NCBI GenBank assembly: GCA_027618625.1
Contig: JAQCER010000041.1
Coordinates: forward strand, 1 to 11,512
DNA: 11,512 nucleotides
Direction: 5' to 3'
Origin: Verrucomicrobiota bacterium
GTDB lineage: Bacteria > Verrucomicrobiota > Verrucomicrobiia > Verrucomicrobiales > DEV007
Below, piece after piece: positions 6,482 to 11,512 of this stretch; position 1 is the stretch's first letter, and the number at the start of each line of letters is the position of its first letter. The position numbers were made by a program, and so were the translations under genes. The notes beneath the pieces are model-generated. The model saw only the letters and a list, made by a program, of their open reading frames with translations, was not told the origin of the DNA and did not search any database.

Positions 6482-7144
6482 ATGAAGAGAGAGAAAGTGC
6501 AGCGGCTGATAGACTGGAGCGTTCGGGTAGGGATTGCGGTGTTCCTGCTCCTGCTCCTAATGTTTGTCATTGGATTGTTCGGTATCCATAACAATGGTCG
6601 CCGAGCAAAACGGACGAAAGCCCTGGCCCATGCGCAACAGGTTCATTTAGCCCTGATGGTATACGCATTCGACTACGATGGCAAATTCCCCAGCTCTCCG
6701 ATCCATTCCAATGCCGCCTACCGGCAGTTGTTTGATCAAAAATTCCAGGACGAACGCATCTTTTTTGTGCCCGGATGCGCCTGGCACAAAGCGATGCCGG
6801 ACGGCAGGACGAAACCTGACAACGATGTGGGCGATCCCCCAGACTACGTGCAAGGACTCGCCGTCGGCGAAAACCACTGGGCTTACCAGAGCGGACTGAC
6901 CAACGAGGCTAAAGGAAATCTTCCCATCGTCATGGATGCTTTCTCTGACCATGTCGGCGTTTACGCTGATGACCCCGATGAACGCGGCGGTGTGTGGGAA
7001 GGGGAGACAGCAATCGTCGTGCGCGTCGACGGTTCAGCGAAGTTGGAGAAGCTCGCCGCCGATCTCCGCGTCTACGAAAAAGCAGGGGGTAAGAAGGTCG
7101 ATATCTTTTCGAAGGAATACGGAACTATCCGGCAAAATTATTGA
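6482..7144 (+). CDS. Array copy 2: membrane-anchored pseudopilin-like protein, altered C-terminus
   Basis: A 220-residue protein with a positively charged start, a hydrophobic helix at about 16-35, and a soluble part outside the membrane. The segment LAHAQQVHLALMVYAFDYDG resembles the start of the soluble region in verrucomicrobial and planctomycete pseudopilin-like proteins, but there is no prepilin cleavage motif (GFTLIE type). Motifs shared with copies 3 and 4 are FQDERIFFV, GENHWAY, LPIVMDAFS, VVRVDGSAKLE and VDIFSKEYGT. The last five residues (IRQNY) differ from the family ending. One frame over, the DNA reads YPAKLLNPW and stops at 7153-7155, matching the LLNPW end of copy 3, so one base seems to be missing near 7125. 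Function is unknown; an envelope protein is the safest reading. Confidence 0.8.
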   Translation: MKREKVQRLIDWSVRVGIAVFLLLLLMFVIGLFGIHNNGRRAKRTKALAHAQQVHLALMVYAFDYDGKFPSSPIHSNAAYRQLFDQKFQDERIFFVPGCAWHKAMPDGRTKPDNDVGDPPDYVQGLAVGENHWAYQSGLTNEAKGNLPIVMDAFSDHVGVYADDPDERGGVWEGETAIVVRVDGSAKLEKLAADLRVYEKAGGKKVDIFSKEYGTIRQNY

Positions 7145-7210
7145 ATCCCTGGTAGCGTGGCCCGGTCGTTTCGCGATCGGGCACAGGAAATTTTCGATCA
7201 CCATCCCATC

Positions 7211-7855
7211 ATGAAAATCGACAACGTAGTGGCTTTTCGGATCACCTGTGTGTTTGCACTGATGGTCGGAGTGGCAGTTGTCGTCATATCGCTGGCCAAC
7301 TTTGACAAAATTGCGGCCCGCTCGCCACGGATCCGAGCGCTTGCCCATGCAAAGCAGGTGCACTTGGGCCTCATGGAATATGCGATCGATCACGACTACA
7401 CGTTTCCAGTTGCGACTTCCCATTCGAATGCTGCATTTCGCCAGCTCAGTAACCCTTTGCGGCCGGGATACTACATCGTGCCCGGGAGTGCGTGGTGCGC
7501 TGAATATTCGCAGGATGACAAGAGCCTCTGGCAATCGAGCGGAGGCATGCAAAGGCTTGGGCCGGGCGAAAATCACTGGGCGTATGCCTCTGGCCTCACA
7601 GCAGGATCGAAGGGGAATCTTCCGATTGTCATGGACGGTTTCAGCGAAACGATCGGTGTTTACGTCAATGATCCTGATAAGCGAGGTGGGGTGTGGCGTC
7701 AGGAGGCTGCCGTCATCGTCCGAGTGGACGGCTCCTCGGGGTTGGAGAAACCAGGTTTAGATGGTCGCATCTATGAAATGAAAAGTGGGTGGCCTGTTGA
7801 TATCTTTTCCAGCGACTACGGAACGGATCCCTCTCAGTTGTTGAATCCGTGGTGA
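7211..7855 (+). CDS. Array copy 3: membrane-anchored pseudopilin-like protein
   Basis: A 214-residue product from the ATG at 7211. This start is preferred over the GTG at 7157 because the product then begins MKIDNVVAFRI, parallel to MKLDDKHLFWI of copy 4, and because the longer form would leave only one base after the ancestral stop of copy 2. There is one membrane helix at about residues 9-29, then LAHAKQVHLGLMEYAIDHD, GENHWAYASGLT, LPIVMDGFS, VIVRVDGSS and the family ending YGTDPSQLLNPW. It is more divergent in its middle part: the FQDERIFFV segment is replaced by a shorter RPGYYIVPGSAW segment. It probably forms one transcription unit with its neighbours. No catalytic motif is visible. Confidence 0.8.
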   Translation: MKIDNVVAFRITCVFALMVGVAVVVISLANFDKIAARSPRIRALAHAKQVHLGLMEYAIDHDYTFPVATSHSNAAFRQLSNPLRPGYYIVPGSAWCAEYSQDDKSLWQSSGGMQRLGPGENHWAYASGLTAGSKGNLPIVMDGFSETIGVYVNDPDKRGGVWRQEAAVIVRVDGSSGLEKPGLDGRIYEMKSGWPVDIFSSDYGTDPSQLLNPW

Positions 7856-7878
7856 ATGGATGAGTCCGGGCACAAAGT

Positions 7879-8544
7879 ATGAAATTAGATGATAAACACC
7901 TGTTCTGGATTCATCCGGTGGTTGGTTTTCTGCTTGGAGCTGGGGGCTTCGCCGTCTTGTGGGGATACCATTGGCAGCAAGTTCTCGGCGAAATGGGCCA
8001 GAGAAGTCGCGCTACCGCGCAGGCGAAATCACTTCATCTCGCGCTTCACGAATACGCCTTCGACAACGATGGATTGTTGCCCGTCGGCACTGAGAGCTCG
8101 AACGAAGCTTTTCGAAAATTGATGGATCGGAAGTTCCAGGACGAGCGGATCTTTTTTGTCAAAGGTTCTGCCCGGCATGATTCGCTGCCCAATGGGCAAG
8201 CTGAACCTGACAACATCATCGGCGATGCGCCCGGTTTTGATCGGGCTCTAGAGCACGGCGAAAACCACTGGGCTTACTTGAGTGGTCAAAACACTGGATC
8301 GAAGGGCGATCTCCCAATGATCATGGATGGCTTCAGTGGAGTGAAGGGAATCTATGCTGCCGATCCGAAGTCGCGGGGAGGGCGATGGTCAGGGAGGGCG
8401 ATTGTACTTCGCTCAGATGGTTCCTGCAAGCTAGAGCCGCTTGGAGCAGATTGGCGCGTATACGACTCGGTTGGCGGAAAAAGGGTCGACATTTTCTCCA
8501 GCGACTACGGAACCGATCCCGCACAGTTGTTGAATCCGCGGTAG
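7879..8544 (+). CDS. Array copy 4: membrane-anchored pseudopilin-like protein
   Basis: A 221-residue, apparently intact member of the same family. It has a hydrophobic segment at about 13-29, then AQAKSLHLALHEYAFDNDG, FQDERIFFVKGSARHD, GENHWAYLSGQ, LPMIMDGFS, IVLRSDGSCKLE and a C-terminus YGTDPAQLLNPR. It starts 23 bp after copy 3. Copies 2 and 4 share more of the middle region (PDN-IGD-P-) than either shares with copy 3. The GENHWAY and VMDGFS motifs have the look of a folded extracytoplasmic domain, but no enzyme family was recognised. It converges on the SET gene with 16 bp between stop codons. Confidence 0.85.
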   Translation: MKLDDKHLFWIHPVVGFLLGAGGFAVLWGYHWQQVLGEMGQRSRATAQAKSLHLALHEYAFDNDGLLPVGTESSNEAFRKLMDRKFQDERIFFVKGSARHDSLPNGQAEPDNIIGDAPGFDRALEHGENHWAYLSGQNTGSKGDLPMIMDGFSGVKGIYAADPKSRGGRWSGRAIVLRSDGSCKLEPLGADWRVYDSVGGKRVDIFSSDYGTDPAQLLNPR

Positions 8545-8548
8545 AGGG

Positions 8549-8590
8549 AGATCCCAGTGGTCAGTCGTCTTTGTGGGATTTCTTTTTCTT
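8549..8590 (+). terminator. Possible terminator of the paralogue array
   Basis: AGATCCCA (8549-8556) pairs with TGGGATTT (8574-8581) in an 8-bp stem with one G-T pair and a long 17-base loop. A T-rich run (CTTTTTCTT) follows. It overlaps the end of the convergent SET gene. The T-run there is also part of that gene's lysine codons, so it may be coincidental. Confidence 0.3.
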
Positions 8591-9220
8591 GTGCTTCCTG
8601 TCTCTTTTCCTCCTTTTCTTCTCCTTCTTCTTTTTCTTCTTTTTGCGCTTTTCCTCTTCTTTTGCGCGTTCTTCTTCGGCATCCATCCGCTTCAGCATTT
8701 TGCGGATCTTCTTCTTCAGTTGCGGCCACTGTTCCTGGCTGACGATGTAGCCAACGCATTGGGTACTGCCGCATCGGCAGGGGTGCTCCTTCCAGAATTC
8801 AATGTCGAAGCCGTAGTCGAAGGTTAATTCCTCGCCTTTTGCAATGTCCCGAAGGGCGATAATCCAGATCTTCCCATCTTCCACTTCGACCCAGCAATTG
8901 GGATCGCAACTGTGGTTGATGAATCGTGCGGTATTGTAATCCTTGTTACCGTCGACCTGATGTTCATCGTCGAGGATGAAATTGAATACGGATGCGAGGT
9001 CGGTACCATCGACTGCTTCCGCGAGGTCGATCCCACGCTGTTCTGCTACCTCATTCTTCAGGATCTCACCAACGTACTCGATGATCCGCGTGTCATAGGG
9101 AATATCACGCGAAGCAAACACGCCGATCTGGTGAATATCCGAGCCTTCGGCGTGGCACCACCGGGAGCGGCCACGTTTCCAAAGCGCTTCTCGTTCGGTC
9201 AAAATTCTTTCTATCTTCAT
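8561..9220 (-). CDS. SET-domain protein lysine methyltransferase with post-SET zinc site and Lys-rich tail
   Basis: A 219-residue SET protein, expected to transfer methyl groups from S-adenosylmethionine to protein lysines. GVFASRDIPYDTRIIEYVGE (33-52) opens the SET core. RFINHSCDPNC (99-109) and ELTFDYGF (131-138) are the catalytic and cofactor-binding motifs. C109 with C148, C150 and C155 (CRCGSTQC) complete the zinc-binding post-SET module known from eukaryotic enzymes. Residues 171-219 are a highly basic tail of Lys/Arg/Glu, nearly all lysine after 190, suited to binding nucleic acid or acidic proteins. The ATG at 9220 is preferred: the frame extends to 9406, but the extra N-terminus has no SET homology and would overlap the upstream gene. 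Bacterial SET proteins are known, for example chlamydial NUE, and targets can be chromatin-like proteins. The substrate here is unknown. Confidence 0.92.
   Translation of the reverse strand: MKIERILTEREALWKRGRSRWCHAEGSDIHQIGVFASRDIPYDTRIIEYVGEILKNEVAEQRGIDLAEAVDGTDLASVFNFILDDEHQVDGNKDYNTARFINHSCDPNCWVEVEDGKIWIIALRDIAKGEELTFDYGFDIEFWKEHPCRCGSTQCVGYIVSQEQWPQLKKKIRKMLKRMDAEEERAKEEEKRKKKKKKKEKKRRKRDRKHKKKKSHKDD
8601..8644. repeat. 44-bp homopyrimidine/homopurine tract
   Basis: Every base from 8601 to 8644 on this strand is C or T. On the coding strand it is the run of AAG, AAA, GAG and AGG codons for the lysine/arginine tail of the SET protein. Such tracts can form triplex structures and change length by slippage. 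Confidence 0.85.
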
Positions 9221-9351
9221 CTTCGAATAACAGGCAGGCGCGGAGGGGCTCAAGAGCACGCTGGGGCAGTGCCAACGCCAATGAATCACGTGCAACGCCC
9301 GTATGAAAGCAGAAATCGAAAAACCGAGGGGCTGCAGGCGGCTTTGGCTGC

Positions 9352-9843
9352 CTACTCCCAGACGTCCTGCGGGCGGATGAGCCTGCCTCGAGGCGGTTCT
9401 GGCCACACGGCCCCATCTTTTATCCAGTCGTGAATCAGCTTCCTTTTGTCATCCCACAGCTTATCGGGGGTTGGGGGCATCGCAACCGGATGCTCATGGC
9501 CATAAGAAAGCACGCGCAACAACAGGCTGCCATCGGGATCGCCGGGTCTGAGCACGCCGCCGCTGCGGCCACTGGTCATCGCAGCCTGACGAGTCTGCAG
9601 GCTGAGTCCGGCATACTCTTTGGCGTCCTGATCATTGTGGCACTCGAGGCAGTGAAGCTCCAGCAGCGGCTTAACTTGCGTCATAAAGACGGTGTCATCT
9701 CGAGGCGGGAGCGGACTGGCTTTGGTGCTTTGGCTGGTGGTGGGGCCAGGGCTGTCTACGGATGTGCAGTTGGCCAGCAGGAATGCGGCACCAAGCGTCA
9801 GGGTACTTGCGATGAGTCTGGGAGAGAAATGGCTGAGGTTCAT
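9352..9843 (-). CDS. Planctomycete-type cytochrome c lipoprotein
   Basis: A 163-residue exported protein. Residues 8-25 are a hydrophobic signal segment ending FLLANC, which suggests a lipoprotein cleaved before C26, although Asn at the -1 position is unusual. A Ser/Pro/Thr-rich linker follows. From residue 50 comes the domain of the planctomycete cytochrome C family: VKPLLELHCLECH gives the haem motif CxxCH (C65, C68, H69), RPGDPDGSLLLRVL is typical, M122 in the AMPP segment is the likely second iron ligand, and LIHDWIKDGA closes the domain. In large PVC proteins this domain is fused to other modules; here it stands alone, as an electron carrier or redox sensor in the envelope. The ATG at 9843 is chosen because it places the signal peptide at the N-terminus; the frame runs open to 10152. 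It lies 131 bp upstream of the SET gene on the same strand. Confidence 0.85.
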   Translation of the reverse strand: MNLSHFSPRLIASTLTLGAAFLLANCTSVDSPGPTTSQSTKASPLPPRDDTVFMTQVKPLLELHCLECHNDQDAKEYAGLSLQTRQAAMTSGRSGGVLRPGDPDGSLLLRVLSYGHEHPVAMPPTPDKLWDDKRKLIHDWIKDGAVWPEPPRGRLIRPQDVWE

Positions 9844-9872
9844 GTGTGCGAGTGGATCACAAACAAGGAAAA

Positions 9873-9901
9873 GGGGCAACGCACCAATTGCGCGTTGCCC
9901 C
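9873..9901 (-). terminator. Strong terminator-like hairpin in the leader of the cytochrome gene
   Basis: GGGGCAACGC (9873-9882) and GCGTTGCCCC (9892-9901) form a perfect 10-bp stem with a 9-base loop. On the minus strand TTTTCCTTGTTTG follows directly, as in a rho-independent terminator. It lies 29 bp upstream of the cytochrome ATG, and no minus-strand gene was found for several hundred bases upstream. It may be an attenuator in the leader or the end of an unannotated small RNA. Confidence 0.55.
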
Positions 9902-10229
9902 GCTGATGAGATACGCCGGATTAGGCGGCTGATTGGTTTATGTAAATTGATAAGGATCAACGGGAAGTGTAGAGTGAGATGGAGTAACATTGCGGATGGG
10001 GTTTTGAACGACTGAATTGATTGACGCTTGTTTTGCACGAAACCTGCACGATTCACGGTGCAGGATGGAACATTGTTTGTTGGTGCGTTATCCATGCGCG
10101 AGAAAAAATCAAGGAATGGTTGATGCTTGACGTTTCTGAATGAGATGGGCAACTTTTACGCTCTGAACAGAACGAGCGACTGAACGATTCAAAACGAAAA
10201 TTAAGAGGACTCGGATGTAGCTGTGGCTG
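9902..10229. other. Intergenic region without a recognised gene
   Basis: No supported coding region was found on either strand. The minus-strand frame open here continues the cytochrome gene upstream but shows no domain and lies before its signal peptide. A small hairpin is present: CCTGCAC (10043-10049) with GTGCAGG (10058-10064). The region should hold the promoter of the cytochrome gene, but no convincing -35/-10 pair was identified. Confidence 0.5.
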
Positions 10230-10261
10230 TGGCTGCGCCTGGGCGTCGGGGGTCGGCGCGA

Positions 10262-10779
10262 AAGCTGGATGATGGGAGGCCCTCCGGCTCCGCGAGCGAG
10301 GCGCGCATCTACCTCAACGGCAACGGCGTCTTCATGGATACGCACGGAGGCCCCACCGGCATCGTTCGTGTGGGCCAGGTTGCTGGAATTGGCAGGAACG
10401 GCACGGCACAGACGAGGCCGCGTTCTTCAACGGCGCCATCGATGATCTAGCGATCTGGAGTCGGGCACTGACCCCCGAGGAAGTCGCCAGGCTCGCTGCC
10501 GGAACTCCCATCCTCGGTGGTGAGGGGCCGACGATTGACTTCCGCATCGCTGATGTTACGCGTGGTCAGGATGGGCTCATCCTCACCTCCTCACCTGGAC
10601 GAGCACCCCTGGCGCGACTTACGAAGTTCAGTTCAGTCAGTTCAATCTTACGCTATCAGAAACAGGATGGACAGCGGTGCAAAGCGGAATCGCCGCAAAG
10701 CGCAGATGCTTCCACCAGCTACACCGCCGCCAGCCAGAAAGCCGCTGCGGAAGGCTACTACCGGGTTCGACCGGAGTAA
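10262..10779 (+). pseudogene. Remnant of a LamG-domain secreted protein, several frameshifts
   Basis: Three reading frames joined in order give the C-terminal part of a LamG (concanavalin-like) domain and its tail. The first is SASEARIYLNGNG to about 10405. The second is DEAAFFNGAIDDLAIWSRAL with LTPEEVARLAAG from 10411. TSTPGATYEVQF and LSETGWTAVQSGIAA follow in the third frame from 10599. SADASTSYTAASQ to YYRVRPE then ends at the TAA at 10777-10779. The breaks are a one-base loss near 10406, an 8-bp tandem duplication (CTCACCT at 10582 and again at 10590), and one extra A near 10697. Removing them restores ILTWTSTPGATYEV. LamG proteins with this tail are common secreted or surface proteins in Verrucomicrobiota. 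The 5' part of the gene is absent. Confidence 0.75.
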
Positions 10780-10874
10780 TGATAAAGTTGATGCGCCGCT
10801 TACTTCGCAATCTTTTGGTCGCTGGTCAATTCGTGGCCCTGATTGGCTGTAGTGGAGATAGTGAAGCAGAGTGA
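10779..10874 (+). CDS. Possible 31-residue lipoprotein
   Basis: The ATG overlaps the TAA that ends the LamG remnant (TAATG), so translation could be coupled. The product has a basic start (MIKLMRRLLRNLL), a hydrophobic stretch and a perfect lipobox LIGC at residues 21-24, followed by only seven residues (SGDSEAE). A mature lipopeptide of eight residues would be extremely small. It may be a real mini-lipoprotein or the cut-off beginning of a larger lipoprotein gene in this decaying region. No homologue was recognised. Confidence 0.35.
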   Translation: MIKLMRRLLRNLLVAGQFVALIGCSGDSEAE

Positions 10875-10898
10875 CCACATGAGAAAATCCAACGGCCA

Positions 10899-10943
10899 AT
10901 TGCTCACATTGCTCACATTGCTCACATTGCTCACATAGCTCAC
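10899..10943. repeat. Tandem 9-bp repeat (ATTGCTCAC)4 plus one variant
   Basis: Four perfect copies of ATTGCTCAC occupy 10899-10934; a fifth copy with one change (ATAGCTCAC) ends at 10943. On the minus strand the unit is GTGAGCAAT. The last unit overlaps the ancestral stop codon of the integrase remnant (TGA at 10942-10940). The minus-strand frame that remains open through the tract encodes a CEQ repeat. Confidence 0.9.
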
Positions 10944-11307
10944 AAACTATCGAACGGACTGCGGATGCCCGAGTGCCCCACTCCCTTCGCCACGTGCGTA
11001 TAGATCTCCGTTGTGCGCACGTCCTCATGCCCAAGCAATTCCTGAATGTGCGCAGATCCACTCCGCGCTCCAGCAGGTGAGTAGCAAAAGCATGCCGCAG
11101 AGGGTGCGACGTCACCCGTTTCGCGATTCCCGCCATCTTTGCCGCTTCCGAGATTGCATTCCCATAAGATCCCGTGTGCATGTGATGACGGCGCACCACT
11201 CCGCTTACCGGATCGGTCGACTCATTCACCGCCGGGAACAGCCAGAACCACTCCCAGCGCGTGCCAGCCTTTGGCATCTTGCGTTCGAGCCCGCCATTTC
11301 CCGGCAG
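10940..11307 (-). pseudogene. intI: Integron integrase (IntI) remnant: C-terminal part, frameshifted
   Basis: The minus strand encodes the C-terminal half of an integron-type tyrosine recombinase. LERKMPKAGTRWEWFWLF and [14 protein letters not shown] match the IntI-specific region (IntI1: [32 protein letters not shown]). [12 protein letters not shown] carries the catalytic H and R. The frame then breaks near 11045: the next frame continues [18 protein letters not shown] with the second catalytic H and the tyrosine nucleophile, then GIRSPFDSL and TGA at 10940. Restoring one base in CGCACATTCAGG rejoins the parts ([10 protein letters not shown]). The N-terminal roughly 200 residues, with the other catalytic Arg and Lys, are missing; a stop codon at 11356-11358 closes the frame upstream. 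The gene is therefore inactive as it stands. Confidence 0.85.
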
Positions 11308-11354
11308 TGCTGATTGAATCCGGGCTTTCCTCCCCGCCGTGGATGGCCTATTAC

Positions 11355-11361
11355 GTTAGGC
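11355..11361 (+). other. GTTAGGC: possible integron recombination core site
   Basis: GTTAGGC fits the GTTRRRY core of attI and attC sites, where the integron integrase cuts between G and T. It sits just upstream (in the intI sense) of the recognisable intI fragment, on the side where attI is expected. No matching RYYYAAC partner was seen within about 150 bp on the left, so a full attC is not supported. A seven-base match is expected by chance about once per kilobase. Confidence 0.3.
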
Positions 11362-11378
11362 GACATCGCGTTCACTTT

Positions 11379-11512
11379 ATGACATTCATACTTCAGAGAC
11401 TATTTGTGTTGGCCGTTACTTTGTTTGCGACTTCAGCGGCTCACGCTTCCGAGCAGCAGCAGAGCGGCGCAGCCGATTGGTTTTGGGGATTATTTTGGAT
11501 GTTGCTTCCTAT
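11379..11512 (+). CDS. Partial gene for an exported protein (runs off the window)
   Basis: Forty-four codons are visible to the window end. The product begins with a clear signal peptide: a hydrophobic core LFVLAVTLFATSA and a likely cleavage after AHA (residues 21-23). After a short SEQQQSG linker comes an aromatic, hydrophobic stretch (WFWGLFWMLLP) that could be a membrane helix. An in-frame ATG at 11343 would add 12 residues with several arginines and would place GTTAGGC inside the gene; with the ATG at 11379 the gene starts 17 bp after GTTAGGC, as first genes of integron cassettes often do. No family was recognised and the rest of the gene is unseen. Confidence 0.5.
   Translation, partial: MTFILQRLFVLAVTLFATSAAHASEQQQSGAADWFWGLFWMLLP

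Noticed and set aside
7157..7210. GTG start for array copy 3
   Set aside because: Copies 2 and 4 begin with MK-type starts close to the membrane helix. The ATG at 7211 matches that and the GTG form does not.
9221..9406. N-terminal extension of the SET protein
   Set aside because: The extra 62 residues show no SET homology and would overlap the upstream cytochrome gene. The ATG at 9220 gives the expected SET start.
9844..10152. N-terminal extension of the cytochrome protein
   Set aside because: It would bury the signal peptide more than 100 residues inside the protein and would translate through the terminator-like hairpin.
10899..10943. CRISPR-like array
   Set aside because: Units are 9 bp with no spacers. 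This is a simple tandem repeat; the same holds for 3910-3960.
11200..11361. Complete attC site ending at GTTAGGC
   Set aside because: No RYYYAAC partner was found upstream and the sequence there is still intI coding. Only an isolated core match can be claimed.

Overview
The window looks like a chromosomal segment from a member of the Verrucomicrobiota or a close PVC relative. This is an inference from gene content: a Pro/Ala-rich roadblock protein beside an MglA-type GTPase, a planctomycete-type cytochrome c lipoprotein, the C-terminal end of a LamG-type secreted protein, a family of single-membrane-pass proteins with pseudopilin-like sequence, and starts without clear Shine-Dalgarno sites. 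No tRNA, rRNA, CRISPR array or complete insertion sequence was seen.

Layout. (1) 154-3890, plus strand: a signalling operon. It holds an 835-residue Pro/Ala-rich protein with SPFAP repeats and a C-terminal roadblock-like domain, an MglA-family small GTPase, and a stand-alone roadblock/LC7 (MglB-like) protein. (2) 3956-5134, minus strand: kamA, lysine 2,3-aminomutase, with cluster, PLP and substrate-binding residues intact. A short hairpin and tandem repeats separate it from the operon it converges on. (3) 5298-6191, plus strand: a SufR-like winged-helix regulator, divergent from kamA. Candidate promoters for both genes flank an inverted repeat. The regulator appears to have lost one base near 5925; the original stop was probably 6053-6055, just before a terminator-like hairpin. 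(4) 6233-8544, plus strand: a tandem array of four paralogues. The first is an internally deleted miniature, the second has a frameshifted last few codons, and the last two look intact. (5) 8561-9843, minus strand: a SET-domain lysine methyltransferase with a complete zinc post-SET motif and a lysine-rich tail, and upstream of it a cytochrome c lipoprotein.

(6) 9844-11512 is an accessory, decaying region. It contains a terminator-like hairpin with no visible gene feeding into it, a LamG-type pseudogene broken by several small indels (one an 8-bp duplication), a possible 31-residue lipoprotein, and a truncated, frameshifted integron integrase (intI) on the minus strand. Where intI homology stops there is a GTTAGGC sequence matching the GTTRRRY integron core site. 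A plus-strand ORF for an exported protein starts 17 bp after it and runs off the window. This is the geometry expected of an integron platform, so the right edge may be the start of a cassette array. That is a hypothesis: one core-site match is weak evidence alone.

Single-base frameshifts recur (regulator, array copy 2, LamG remnant, intI). Each was inferred by comparing reading frames with paralogues or remembered family sequences. They could be real mutations or assembly errors, and raw reads would decide.
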